Below are positions 1-10,339 of a stretch of 64,000 nucleotides of DNA, piece after piece; the stretch's first letter is position 1, and each line of letters opens with the position of its first letter. Where the stretch lies: the NCBI GenBank assembly GCA_947044405.1, contig CAMRHE010000503.1:1141501-1205500 (forward strand), given 5' to 3'. This DNA comes from Leptodactylus fallax. Lineage: Eukaryota > Chordata > Amphibia > Anura > Leptodactylidae. A program made the translations under genes and the position numbers. The notes under the pieces are model-generated. The model ran no database searches. It was not told where the DNA came from and saw only the letters and a list, made by a program, of their open reading frames with translations.

Positions 1-931
1 GTGGGATTTCTCACTTCACAGGTGTGCTCTGTCAGGTTTAGGTTTCCCTGTGGGATTTCTTGCCTTGTAAATGGGGTTGGGACCATCAGTTGTGTTGTTC
101 AGAAGTCAGGTGGATACACAGCTGATAGTCCTACTGAATGGAGTGTTAGAATTTGTATTATGGCAAGAAAAAAGCAGCTAAGTAAAGAAAAACGAGTGGC
201 CATCATTACTTTAAGAAATGAAGGTCAGTCAGTCCGAAAAATTGGGAAAACTTTGAAAGTGTCCCCAAGTGCAGTGGCCAAAACCATCAAGCGCTACAAA
301 GAAACTGGCTCACATGAGGACCGCCCCAGGAAAGGAAGACCAAGAGTCACCTCTGCTGCGGAGGATAAGTTCATCCGAGTCACCAGCCTCAGAAATCGCA
401 GGTTAACAGCAGCTCAGATTAGAGACCAGGTCAATGCCACACAGAGTTCTAGTAGCAGACACATCTCTACAACAACTGTTAAGAGGAGACTGTGTGCAGC
501 AGGCCTTCATGGTAAAATAGCTGCTAGGAAACCACTGCTAAGGACGGGCAACAAGCAGAAGAGACTTGTTTGGGCTAAAGAACACAAGGAATGGACATTA
601 GACCTGTGGAAATCTGTGCTTTGGTCTGATGAGTCCAAATTTGAGATCTTTGGTTCCAACCACTGTGTCTTTGTGCCACGCAGAATGGACTCTACATGCC
701 TGGTTCCCACCGTGAAGCATGGAGGAGGAGGTGTGATGGTGTGGGGGTGCTTTGCTGGTAACACTGTTGGGGATTTATTCAAAATTGAAGGAATACTGAA
801 CCAGCATGGTTACCACAGCATCTTGCAGCGGCATGCTATTCCATCCGGTTTGCATTTAGTTGGACCATCATTTATTTTTCAACAGGACAATGACCCCAAA
901 CACACCTCCAGACTGTGTAAGGGCTATTTGA
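1..931 (+). mobile_element. Tc1-like transposon, truncated copy A
   Basis: Same family as the copies at 37924-39309 and 56773-58371, with near-identical DNA over the shared part. The window starts inside its 5' untranslated part. The element stops abruptly after the codons for the catalytic-domain motif KGYLT, and at about 932 the sequence changes to a LINE. Nothing resembling the missing Tc1 3' third and inverted repeat follows the LINE, so this is a truncation and not simply a LINE insertion. Confidence 0.9.
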
Positions 932-939
932 CCTCGTGA
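160..939 (+). pseudogene. Tc1-like transposase, 3'-truncated
   Basis: The start is the ATG of MARKKQLSKEKR at 160, shared with the copies at 38093 and 57187; the open frame upstream of it is untranslated leader. It encodes a paired-like helix-turn-helix DNA-binding region (about residues 1-110, including the GRPR linker motif) and the first part of the DDE catalytic domain: the first aspartate is in WSDESK and the second in QQDNDPKH. The third catalytic residue (the glutamate in SPDLNPIE of the other copies) is lost because the sequence breaks at 931; the last codons before the stop at 937-939 come from the neighbouring LINE. A few codons of the RRRKGERMDS stretch are missing near 683. It would cut and paste its own element through TA targets if whole; as it stands it cannot. 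Confidence 0.88.
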
Positions 940-1709
940 TAGCTGCATATGTCCCCCCCTCGCTGAAAGCTGACGCTGCCTGCGAGGTCCTACAAGCCAC
1001 GCTGAGCCATTTACAGTTGAAACATCCCCAGGCTCTCTTTCTTGTGTCAGGTGATTTCAACCATGCCTCCCCATCATCCACACTGCCCAGTTTCACACAG
1101 TATGTAACCTGCCACACAAGAGACAACAAAACACTGGACTTGTTCTTTGCCAACGCGAGGGAGGCATATAACTCATCAGCCCTACCACCCCTGGGAAGAT
1201 CGGATCACAACCTAGTGCATCTCCGACCTGTGTACAAGCCACTTGTACGTAGAGAACCAGCTGTCACCCGCACAGTTTGGATATGGTCCGAGGAGAGTGA
1301 TGAGGCTCTGAGGGATTGTTTTGACACAACCGCATGGGAAGCTCTGCAGGATTCTTATGGAGAAGATATAGAAGGACTCACACACTGCATAACGGACTAC
1401 ATTAATTTTTGTGTGGACAACACAGTACCCACAAAAGTGGTGAGGGCGTCTCCAACAACAAACCATGGATTAACTCTGGATATAAAAACACTACTTAAGG
1501 AGAAAAAGATGGCATTCAGGACAAGAGATAAGGAGGGGTTGAGGGAAGTACAAAAGGAGCTGAGGCATCAAATCAGGCAGGGAAAAGCCAGTTATAAGGA
1601 AAAAATGGAAAAGCAAATGGAAAGAAAAGACATAAGGGGGGGTCAATTTCGGGTCATAAACAGTCTGTCTGCCAGATTGAGGCAGATGTTAATTGGCTTA
1701 ATGAACTAA
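936..1709 (+). pseudogene. LINE endonuclease / linker region fragment
   Basis: About 257 codons. The motif VSGDFNHA followed by LGRSDHNLVHL is the C-terminal half of the exonuclease-endonuclease-phosphatase fold used by LINEs to nick target DNA: GDFN is a catalytic motif and SDH holds the catalytic histidine. The N-terminal half of the endonuclease is absent. A basic helical linker follows (EKKMAFRTRDKEGLREVQKELR). The frame is lost near 1700, where the next frame takes over as the start of the RT region. No true start codon is evident, as expected for a 5'-truncated copy. Confidence 0.82.
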
Positions 1710-1783
1710 ACCTATTCTTCAACAGATTTGATCACACACCAGCTCCTCCCACCCCAGTATGTCCTTCAGCTCCCCCCACCACA

Positions 1784-3111
1784 ATGACTTCACCCCATGC
1801 GGCTACTTCCCAACAGACCAGTAAATCCAGAAATCCGTCTTTATCTGACCACAGTCTAACCTTCACACGGGCCCAGGTGAGGAAGGAGATGAAAAAGATC
1901 AAGGCGAGGAAAGCCGCAGGGCCAGACGACATCAGTGCAAGGCTAATTAAGACTTGTGGGGACCAGCTGTGTGGTATAATTACATATATGTATAATATGA
2001 GCCTGAGGCAGGAAATAGCCCCTAAATTATGGAAATCTTCTTGTGTGGTACCAGTTCCAAAGAAACCTCACCCTATGGACCTCAACGACTACAGACCTGT
2101 AGCACTGACATCCCACCTGATGAAGATCTTAGAGAGATTGGTTCTCACACATCTCCGCCCTCTAGTGAGCCCCGCTATGGACCCCCTCCAGTTTGCTTAT
2201 CGGCCGGGCATTGGGGTAGATGATGCCATCATCCATCTTCTGCACAGGGCTCTGTCTCACCTGGAGAAACCAGGGAACACGGTGAGAATAATGTTCTTTG
2301 ATTTCTCCAGTGCTTTTAACACCATACAGCCCAGGTTATTGAGGGACAAGCTGGGCCTTGCTGGAGTGGACCACCACCTCTCCAACTGGATCCTAGACTA
2401 CCTCACAAATCGACCTCAATACGTGAGAGCCCAAGACTGTGTGTCAGGTACCGTGATCTGTAATATGGGGGCACCTCAGGGTACGGTTCTCGCCCCTTTC
2501 CTCTTCACACTGTACACTGCAGATTTTAGGTGCAACTCATCTAGTTGCTACCTACAGAAGTATTCTGACGACTCTGCAATAGTGGGTCTCATCACAGACG
2601 AAGATGACAGGGAGTACAGAGAACTGAACCGGGATTTTGTGGACTGGTGCCACCGGAACCACCTGAAGATTAACGCGGGGAAGACCAAGGAGATGGTGGT
2701 GGACTTCCGTAAAGGCAGATGCCCTCCTAAACCAGTGGACATCCTGGGGACGGGCATCGAGATTGTGAACACCTATAAGTACCTGGGTTTGCTCCTTAAT
2801 AATAAGCTGAACTGGGCAGATCATATGGAGGCCCTGTACAGGAAGGGCCACAGCAGGCTCTACCTGCTTAGGAAGCTGAGAGCCTTTGGAATCCCGGGGC
2901 ACTTCTTAGAACTTTCTTCAACTCGGTAGTGGCATCAGCCATCTTCTTTGGAGTGGCCTGCTGGGGGAGCAGTATATCAACCAGGGACAGAAATAAATTT
3001 GACAAGCTGATTAGAAGGGCCAGCTCTGTCCTGGGGAGCCCACTGGACCCAGTGCAGGTGGTGGGTGACAAAAGGATACTGTCCATGGTGAGCTCTATGC
3101 AGAAGAAGTAA
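1784..3111 (+). pseudogene. LINE reverse transcriptase, frameshifted
   Basis: The motifs run in order: KAAGPDDISARLIK (finger region), KPHPMDLNDYRPVALTS, motif A FFDFSSAFNT, PQGTVLAPFLF, and catalytic motif C KYSDDSAI, where YSDD replaces the usual YADD-type box. The thumb follows (HLKINAGKTKEMVVDF, YKYLGLLLNNKLNW). The first frame ends at 2929. The homologous protein continues in another frame from about 2905 (FFNSVVASAIFFGVACWG) to 3111, so one frameshift lies near 2905-2925. The copy is inactive. Confidence 0.88.
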
Positions 3112-3494
3112 GTCCCATCCCATGCATGAGACTGTGATCGCGCTGGGCAGTACTGTCAGTGACCGACTGCTCCACCCTAGGTGTGAGAAGGGAGCTGCTA
3201 TCGGAAGTCTTTCCTCCCCACCGCGGTTAGGCTGCACAACCAACACCGACCTAAGCGGAGATCATTACACACAGAGAACTGAAATATCTCTCTGCCTGTT
3301 AAATCCCCCCCCCCCCCTCTGCTAATTCCTATCTGTCTGTCTACTATCAATGTAATGCCTCTTACCTTGGAACATTACTGTACATGTTGTATTTGTATTT
3401 GTATCTGCTTATCTTTGCTGCTGTAACACACTGAATTTCCCCAGGTGGGCATTAAAGGACTATTATAAGGACTATTATTATTATAATTATTATC

Positions 3495-3992
3495 AATTTA
3501 CGTGACAAATTGGTACATAGCCATTTTTCTAGTACCCCTGGAATTATGTGGTTACATCAGATGCAACGAAATCTGAATGGAAATTTTCCCTGTGGATCAT
3601 GCAAATCGTGTATGTTCATAAAAAGAGGAAATGAACTCCTGAGTGTAGCTTCTGGCATAACTTTTAAGGTGAACCATTTTATTAACTGTAAGACTAGCGG
3701 TGTCGTGTATCTTATCACTTGCTCCTGCGGACTCCAGTATGTTGGTAAAACTATCCGGGTGTTCCGCAGGAGGATAAGGGAACACATCAACGACATAGCT
3801 AGAGAAGAAGATACATCCGTGTCCAGACACATACGGGAGAAACATGGCAGTGATGCTAAGCATCTTAGTTTCCAGGGCATTGAAATGGTGGTGCGGTCCC
3901 CCAGGGGAGGGGATTATGACAGGAAAGTGCTCCAGAGGGAGGCATGTTGGATTTTTTTGTTTGACACAGTTTATCCTAAGGGCCTTAATTAA
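3495..3992 (+). pseudogene. PLE-1 GIY-YIG endonuclease domain
   Basis: An open frame of about 165 codons without a proper start codon, since the 5' part is lost. A cysteine-rich finger (CGSCKSC) is followed by the GIY-YIG nuclease: SGVVYLITCSCGLQYVGKT carries the two paired strands of the motif, and RVFRRRIREHI gives the conserved arginine helix. In PLEs this domain makes the target cut for reverse transcription. The conserved asparagine/glutamate end of the domain is less clear. The frame is intact to the natural stop after YPKGLN. It is a remnant of a longer RT-endonuclease protein. Confidence 0.8.
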
Positions 3993-4680
3993 TTTATATC
4001 TTAGTCATCTTTCATTGGTTAGTTTCATATCCCTTTTTTCTTCCTTATCCATGTTGTCTGGTTAGTGCCATCTTATAAAGCCTTATCCCCTCTTATAAAT
4101 TTTAAACTATATGTTTTTCTCCTCCCTTCCATCTCCGTTTATTTATTTCTTTTATATATGTCATCTCCATTGATAATTCCATTCTGCTGGGATATTTTTT
4201 TCCTTTTGTGTGCGTTATTTCTCCTATTAAGTCTATATTGTGGTTCTTTTGCTTTGAGCCATATTTACTCATGCTGTTATCGTTATAGCCCGTTTTTGGT
4301 CTCTTACTGGTGTCATTTGGTATCTCTCATGGTGTCTTGTATCTCTGTGGCCCGATTTGTATTTTTACCACAATGTTTAGGTCCGGGTTGTTATCATGGA
4401 CGCGTTAATGCGTCTATCTAAGCTCTTAGGGAACGCCTTCTGTGGGCGTTCCTTTCTTACAGCATTGTCCGGATCTTCTGGGTGTTGGCGCTTGGTGATT
4501 GGGCGCACCACCGATGACGTGGACTGCTAAGGGGTGTGGCTTAGCGTATATCAAGCTAGGCTGTGCGCGCCGGCATTTGCGGTCATTCATCACGGCCGGC
4601 CGGGCTGTATATTAGACGCTCTCAACTACTGAGGCAGTTTGCACATATCTACAGTGCACTCTGCTTTGCCCTTATGCATT

Positions 4681-4724
4681 TGCCTCTGATGAGCTGGTGT
4701 AGTTCAGCAGAAACGCATCAGGCA
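4681..4724 (+). ncRNA. hammerhead-ribozyme-like motif in PLE-1
   Basis: The core CTGATGA (4686-4692) is followed by a stem GCTG/CAGC and then GAAA (4710-4713). Next comes CGCATC, where the hammerheads of PLEs have a minimal stem III ACGCGT and the cleavage base C. Outer strands TGCCT (4681-4685) and AGGCA (4720-4724) can pair as stem I. Two flaws are visible: an extra A between stem II and GAAA, and a C-A mismatch in the tiny stem III. PLEs are known to carry such hammerheads; this copy may be inactive. Confidence 0.5.
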
Positions 4725-5101
4725 GGCTAAGAGGGAGGGCAATTACCTCTTATATATCGTCTTTGGTGTTTGTTGTTTGTTTGGATATTAGGCAGCCAAT
4801 TGTGGGAGTGTAATGTAAGCTCCCAAGGTAGTGACTAGTTAGACGCTTTGGTCGGTGTTTTACTGACCTCTAGTCAGTTGGTGTGTATGTGTGTGTGTTT
4901 TACCTCATTTGGAAGTTTCCCTCATTCTTCCCCTCTTCTGAATTGGCATTTAGAGACTGGGAATTATAATGCAAGATTTAGGGGTTGGTTTTGAAGGGAT
5001 ATTGGTTTTCACCACACTACTCCCTCATTTGTAGGTAGGCTACCCTTATCCTATATATGACCCCATTTATATCTTTACACCTTCATATATTAGGTGTTCC
5101 T

Positions 5102-5150
<49 letters not shown>

Positions 5151-5214
5151 TATATATATTTAGTGGATATTAATAAAAGTTATTTTATAGTGTACTAAAA
5201 ATTATATTATTTTT

Positions 5215-5566
5215 GGATTCACCCTCCAGCTTCCCCATAATTTAATGTCCCCCTCCAACTACCCCCACTGTTTAATGTCATCCTCCAGCTGCCCCATAGT
5301 TTAACGTCCCCCTCCAGCTGCTAAGTTTAATGGCCCCGTCTAGTTTCCGCCAGTTTAAACTGGGACACAAGGAGAGGGACTTTTATACTGTGGGGCAATT
5401 GGAGGGGACCATTGTAATGTGGGGGCATATAATGTTAGGGTGACTGTAGGAGCATTATACTGTGTGGGGGCACATGGAAAAATAGATGAGAATGGGCGGA
5501 GTCAATGTAGAAGTGGGTGGAGCTAAATTTGTCCCTCTTTCTTTCCTTTGAAAGTTGGGAGGTATG
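5215..5566. repeat. unclassified interspersed repeat
   Basis: About 350 bp with several degenerate repeats of a CCCCCTCCAG-CTGCCCC-TTTAATGT motif (5220-5350), then a GGGGGCA-rich part ending in a GGAGGTATGT stretch. No coding potential. It resembles the G-rich interiors of the hAT elements elsewhere in the window, but no terminal repeats could be recognised. Confidence 0.35.
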
Positions 5567-5583
5567 TGTTACATAGGGACATA

Positions 5584-6690
5584 CTGTATCTCACAAAAAT
5601 CAGTACACCCCTCACATTTTTGAAATTATTCCATTATATATTTTCATGGGACAACCCTGAAGATCTGACACTTTGATACAATCTAGAGTAGTCCATGTAC
5701 AGCTTGTATAACTATGTGAGAAAGTGACTGGTAAGGTTCTGGAGGGTCGCTATGTCTCTCCCAGATTCCTCACTTATGTGTGGTAAGTGGGTTTACAACA
5801 CAGGTAACAAAACCTCAGTTGTGAGAAGTCATTTTTGTTAACTGCTTCTTGTCCTACTAGGGAACACAGGTGGGAGCTTGGCCTCATTAAAGGCCTATAA
5901 AAGGTTGCTAAGTTCTCAGTCCTGGGCAATTCCTGGGGGAGAAAGGAGGAGCCGGGTTCTGTCCTCACATTGTAAAGGCTGGTGAGACTCTGGAGTGAAC
6001 TCCTGCCATTGCTTTGCACTATTTATTGACCGTGTGGCTGAAGTAAGCCACACGTACAGATAGGACAGCTTTCTGTATAGCTAGTTGCTCAGACGAGCAG
6101 GATTTCTATTATTTTGTGCCTGAAAGTTAAGGCTTATTTGTTTTGCTGTTTTTTCCTGAAAAATAAACACACAGGGTAATACCTGTTGGACTGAACTTTT
6201 GTGTCTGTCTCTGACTGTCTGGGTCCACTGCAGCTACCACTGAGCTTATTCCCCCACACAGGGTAAATTGTGGTGTGTCCTGAAAATCATTCAACATGCG
6301 GCCATTAATATCTAAACCCCTGGCAACAAGAGTGAGTACACCCCTAAGTGAAAATGGACAAATTATGCCCCAAGTGTCAATATTTTGTGTGGCCACCATT
6401 ATTTTCCAGCACTGCCTTAACCCTCTTGGGCATGGAGTTCACTAGAGCATCACAGGTAGTCACTGGAATCTTCTTCCACTCCTCCATGATGACATCAAGG
6501 AGCTGGTGGATAGAAGAGATCTTGGACTGCTCCACCTTCTGTTTGAGGATACCCCACAGATGCTCAATAGGTTTTAGGTCAGGAGACATACTTTGCTAGT
6601 CCAGCACCTTTACCCTCAGTTTCTTTAGCAAGGCAGTGGTCGTCTTGAAGGTGTGTTTGGGGTGGTTATCATGTTGGTATAATGCCCTGC
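5584..6690 (-). mobile_element. second-family Tc1-like transposon, broken copy
   Basis: The left inverted repeat reads CTGTATCTCACAAAAATCAG with AGTACACCCCTCACA next to it, as in the full copy at 18101-19692. The transposase lies on the minus strand; the fragment at 6377-6589 encodes MSPDLKPIEHLWGILKQK, which includes the DDE-domain glutamate motif, here SPDLKPIEHLW. A solo LTR (5715-6258) interrupts the element after GTATAAC. The right part is cut off at about 6690 where a hAT-like end begins. Confidence 0.85.
5715..6258 (+). mobile_element. solo LTR inside a Tc1 element
   Basis: It runs from TGTGAGAAAG to CCCCCACA, so TG...CA ends. It contains a TATA-like box (CCTATAAAAGG, about 5891-5901) and a polyadenylation signal AATAAA at about 6163, in the right order for an LTR promoter and R region. 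A second copy lies at 34788-35285. Comparison with the uninterrupted Tc1 copy at 18229-18245 shows that the surrounding sequence resumes after it. I did not find a clean target-site duplication. Probably a Gypsy-type or retroviral LTR. Confidence 0.75.
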
Positions 6691-6693
6691 GAC

Positions 6694-7080
6694 CAGAGGC
6701 ATAGCTAGAAGTTCAGCACATGGGGGGCGAACATGTCCAAGTGGGCCCCCAACTTAAGTATACCAATATTATCACTATACGGTGACCGTATAGTGGTATA
6801 TACTGGCTCTACACAGGGCTCTGCAGAACAATTAGGTGAATACAGGGCAGTACCATTTAATGACTTACAAGTGACGTCTCTGACTAATTGGTCACATTTC
6901 CCATCTTTCATCTGGACCGCCACTTCTTTCAATCTCTGTAAAGTTTGCAGAACATACAGTATATCTTTGGCTCCTTACTTTTCTAGGCACCTGACCCACA
7001 TTGTCCTTGCCTGCACAGGTAAACCGTGGTACCTGTGTAAGTGCAGTGACCCCTTCTCTTCTTATATAGTGTCATTTTTT
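6694..7080. mobile_element. hAT-like end and interior, fragment
   Basis: It begins CAGAGGCATAGCTAG, a variant of the CAGTGGCGTAACTAG end of the hAT elements at 20193, 23719 and 31246, followed by a similar GGGGGGCGAAC / GTGGGCCCCC stretch. No right end or target duplication was found. The interior is AT-rich and has no convincing gene. Confidence 0.45.
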
Positions 7081-7302
7081 TCATAGCAGCCATGTAATGT
7101 ATCTACAGCCTCGTCCTATACACATCTATGTGACAAAGCTGGAAATACATCACACGGTCACTATAAACAGACAGCGTGTGATATAAACAGAAGCCATGGC
7201 TCCTTCATACTGCTGATCAGTGGGGATTCACTGATCTCTTATTGATCTCTGATGATCAATTCTGAGGATAGATCATCAATAAATATATGCAGGAAAACTC
7301 CT

Positions 7303-7605
7303 TAAGGCCGGGGGCTCACGTGGCGGAAATGCCGCTGAAAAAAACGCTGCATTTTACAGTTCCTGCAAAGTGGATGGGATTCTTGCAAATCCCATCCACA
7401 CATTGCGGAAAAATACATGCAGCATGTCAATTATACCTATGGAAACACTGATGGTTCCCTATAGGTATAGTGGAAGCAGAATGTCCGCAGAAGTTTCTCC
7501 TGTGAAAAGCTCTGCAGGAAAAACCGCAATGCATTACTGCAACGGTTTTCCCTGCAGCGCTTTTTTGCTGCAGCTCGCTATGTGCAGCCTTAGCCTTAAT
7601 AAAGC
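7303..7605. mobile_element. Harbinger-like MITE (non-autonomous)
   Basis: It starts TTAAGGCCGGGGGCTCACG and ends near GTGCAGCCTTAGCCTTAA, giving imperfect inverted ends with TTA/TAA at the borders. The interior shares CCTGCAAAGTGGATGGGATT with the repeat at 17065-17330, so at least two copies of the family are present. No coding capacity. Confidence 0.5.
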
Positions 7606-8127
7606 CCAACTGCCACCTTAATTAAATTAATTGCTCCCTTATATTATGCCCCTGATTCCCACGACATAAATACTGGCACCCCTAATGACCGCTTATATAA
7701 AAGACCACCCCTTTATGTTCATAATGCCCCCTAATGACCCTATATAAATAACCCCCCCCCCCTTGTATTCATAATGCCCCCTAATAACCCTTATATACTT
7801 GTAACTCTACTGTATATATAGTTTTAAAAATATCAGTCATGTGGTAAATTGACCTCCTCCACCCCTTAATACCCCCACCTCCACCTCCTCCACCCCCATC
7901 ACGCAACTGTTGATTTTCTCAAACTCAAGACAGCATCACAAGGTAGTGCTATCCTGAATTTGATAATATCCACTTATTGGTGAACTACGTATGATTAAAC
8001 AGGAGTAGTGATATAGTAGTGATATACAGGAGTAGTGATATACAGGTGATCTTACTTACCACCATCAGCTGTGTTGGTCTCTTGCTACCACTTGTGGGGT
8101 TATCTGCATCCTCAAGATATAAATGTT

Positions 8128-8165
<38 letters not shown>

Positions 8166-8466
8166 GGCCTCCTCCACCCCTTAATAGCCGGCCAATCCGC
8201 ACCTTTTCCTCTCACCTATGACAGTACTGTAATGGGCAAGAGGAAATCCTAATACCAGTAAGATTTTTTTTTTAATGACTATATAGAGAATATAACTCTG
8301 TATACAGTATTAAAAATATCACAGGCACGTGGTAATCTGACTTCCTCCAACTCAAGACAGCATCACAAGGCGCTATCATGAATTTGAGGAAATCCACTTA
8401 CCGGTGAAATACACATGCCCATGATTAGACAGGAGGACCGATGTTTTGGTGCTCCTACTTACCACT
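7606..8466. repeat. gene-free stretch with a diverged tandem duplication
   Basis: Two related blocks, about 7800-8100 and 8285-8475, share CTCAAGACAGCATCACAAGG, TATCCACTTA-like and CTTACTTACCA/CTACTTACCA pieces. They are separated by a 35-base A run (8130-8163) and a CCGGCCTCCTCCACCCCTTAA segment. The second block runs directly into the 3' end of the kinase gene, so the first may be a decayed copy of the gene's 3' flank. No gene seen. Confidence 0.4.
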
Positions 8467-8691
8467 CTCGGCTGTGCAGGTCTTCTTCTAGCCGGGTCCA
8501 TTAGCGATGTCCAGTGGTGTCTTCAGTAGCTGCGTCCTCTTCTTTGAAGGTATTTCTCTTCAGTCCAGTGCCAGTCTTCGGTGTTTTTTGAAGAAGATTC
8601 CTGTCTTTGGTCTGTCCGTTGGTCTTCTGCCAGGAGCTCAGGGGACATTTTGCTCTGGTGACATGAGAGCCGGTGTCTTGCAGAGGGTACA

Positions 8692-8943
8692 TCAGGTGAT
8701 AAATGAGAACCCTCTGAATATGGCCTGATCTTTCGCTGGTATGCGTTTTTTCTTGGCCTCCGCTGCCTCCATTCTGGCCAGGTTGAAACGTTTGGCATGG
8801 CCACGATGTACTGATGGCTCTGGGATGTGTGGTGGGGGCATCCGGAGCGCTTCCACAGAGACCCAATGAATATTCTCGAAGAACTGGTGGCTACGGATGT
8901 TGCCATTCACTCCTAAGCGCTTCGCAGGATCTCTCAGGAGGAG
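8692..8943 (-). CDS. PKC-like kinase exon 4: C-lobe end and AGC tail
   Basis: 252 bp (83 codons plus TGA) after the acceptor TTTTCAG at 8946-8944. It encodes LLLRDPAKRLG, the standard end of the kinase fold, and then an AGC C-terminal tail finishing FRGFSFIT, a hydrophobic motif close to the FRxFSF of PKC enzymes. This tail is the best argument for a PKC-related AGC kinase. The tail is short: the protein stops right after the hydrophobic motif. The exon seems to continue as untranslated sequence to about 8467, where TG|GTAAGTAGG could be a further donor. Confidence 0.87.
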   Translation of the reverse strand, partial: LLLRDPAKRLGVNGNIRSHQFFENIHWVSVEALRMPPPHIPEPSVHRGHAKRFNLARMEAAEAKKKRIPAKDQAIFRGFSFIT

Positions 8944-9034
8944 CTGAAAATGAGAAATAGCATTATGAATATCTACAAATATCTTACACAAAAAAATATA
9001 ATATCATTGTATAATACAATGGTGGCATACTGAC

Positions 9035-9472
9035 CTGTGTGATGATATCTTCGGCGCCGGAGGGCATTGAGGAGTACAGTGTTGGATGGTATGTATACTC
9101 ACTGGTAAGCATAATATTTAGGATGACACCAAATGAATACCAGTCCACTCCGGCGCCATACTCCTCCTCTGCGAGCATCTCAGGAGCGATGTAGCCTTCG
9201 GTTCCAGCATATTCGGTGGCTGTGCGGTCTTCAAGCATGTTCTCAAGTGCAAGACCGAAATCACTGATCTTCACATGGCCCGACTCAGCCAACAGGATGT
9301 TCTCGGGCTTCAGGTCTCTGTGGATGACTCCTTTGTGATGTAGAAACTGGATGCCACAGAGGAGCTCGGCAGCGTAGAATCTTGCACTGGGGATGTCGAG
9401 CCGCCCCTTCAGCTGCAGGAGTTGATTGAAGTCTCCGCAGCTCATGTACTCCAGCCCTAGTAGAACAAGCAT
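9035..9472 (-). CDS. PKC-like kinase exon 3: hinge and catalytic/activation loops
   Basis: 438 bp (146 codons, phase 0 at both ends) from the acceptor CACAG|ATGC to the donor CACAG|GTCAGT. It encodes the hinge LEYMSCGDF, the catalytic loop [10 protein letters not shown] (aspartate and asparagine present), the magnesium-binding DFG, the activation-segment end GTEGYIAPE, and DWYSFGVIL of helix F. All residues needed for phosphotransfer are present. The threonines in [12 protein letters not shown] are the likely activation-loop sites of an AGC kinase (family knowledge). The exon is intact. Confidence 0.9.
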
Positions 9473-9934
9473 CTGTGACATAGAAGAGACAGGGCAGAGA
9501 GAAGAAGACACAGTTACCACACATCATGTCATCTACACTTCTATTATACAGGAGAGATCTGGCTTTTTTTTAATCCTTAACACATTTTTGTCCCAGCTAG
9601 TGTAATGAAGAATGATACAATTTTCTGTACTTTTTCATCACAGTTTCTATGATCTCTGCTTGCTGTACGGCTGGGTTCTCAGTGACTGCCGAAAATAGGT
9701 TTCAGTTAAAAAGAATGGACTGACAGATCTAATTATAGTCAATGGGGTCCGTCAGGTACCATTGGTGTCTGTTATTTTAGCAGTCCATGTGTCCGTTGTT
9801 CTCATATCTGGTCATTTTCCTAGGTACTGTAGTGCTATGCGAGGGTCGGAGCACCCCAGCGAGCGCAGGTATCCACTACTGCTGCTGGTTGGGTTACCAA
9901 TGTGGACATAATATATAAGTAGTCCCTACTATAC
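9473..9934 (-). other. kinase intron 2
   Basis: 462 bp GT...AG intron, mostly unique AT-rich sequence. No repeats or other genes recognised. Polypyrimidine-rich sequence (CTTCTTCTCTCTGCCCTGTCTCTTC on the minus strand, here noted by position 9478-9505) precedes the acceptor. Confidence 0.7.
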
Positions 9935-10212
9935 CTTCGTCTGGAACGCAAAGGCCGGCTGGATAAGGAAGGGGCTCCCAGACGCCAGCCGTAGGACTCG
10001 ATGTTCCACCCACACATCTGCCTCGTTGCCAGTGGACAGGAGGGATCTTTTACTGATGATCTTCACAGCATACATATGGTGGTTCGAAGCGTCCTCAGCC
10101 AGCACGACTTTACCAAAACTTCCCTGCCCGAGCACACGATGGAATATCAATCTCTCTCTGATGTTACCGGAGATTGCGCTTCTAGAGCAGGTTGGCTGGA
10201 CACCGCTGTCTT
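9935..10212 (-). CDS. PKC-like kinase exon 2: N-lobe of the kinase domain
   Basis: 278 bp between the acceptor CTAACAG (10219-10213) and the donor GAAG|GTATAGT (9935/9934). It joins exon 1 in phase 1, giving E-DSGVQPTC. It encodes the glycine loop GQGSFGKV, the ATP-anchoring lysine in AVKIISKR, the C-helix glutamate in VEHRVL, and the FQTK stretch typical of PKC-type kinases. The start of the fold (RLIFHRVLGQG) matches the usual kinase-domain beginning. No broken codons. Confidence 0.88.
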
Positions 10213-10339
10213 CTGTTAGAGGGAAAATAATAGGAAAAATCAGAAGACAATTAAAACAGGTCAATAGAAATTCTCTATTTATATCTCTGTTAATAATATT
10301 AGTATAACCATCTTATTCTGATGTCAAAACCTGGGGAAT

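Larger units (their letters stand above)
932..3493 (+). mobile_element. L2/CR1-clade non-LTR retrotransposon (LINE), 5'-truncated
   Basis: The element carries an apurinic-like endonuclease C-terminal part followed by reverse transcriptase. It ends in a short 3' untranslated region with an ATTATT-type simple repeat tail at about 3455-3493, which is typical of L2-like LINEs. It starts abruptly at the Tc1 junction at 931/932. The reading frame is broken several times. L2 is my best clade guess from the RT wording; a neighbouring clade (Rex1, CR1) is possible. Confidence 0.85.
3494..5165 (+). mobile_element. Penelope-like element PLE-1, 5'-truncated
   Basis: It starts abutting the LINE tail with the codons for NLRDKLVHSHF, a stretch that in PLEs lies between reverse transcriptase and endonuclease. 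It includes the GIY-YIG domain, then about 1.1 kb of 3' sequence with a hammerhead-like motif at 4681-4724, and ends in a TA-rich tail with a (TA)n run at about 5107-5160. The reverse transcriptase is missing. The right boundary is approximate. Confidence 0.78.

Noticed and set aside
4065..4421. Hydrophobic 118-codon open frame that looks like a membrane protein
   Set aside because: T-rich 3' untranslated region of PLE-1; the hydrophobic composition comes from base composition.
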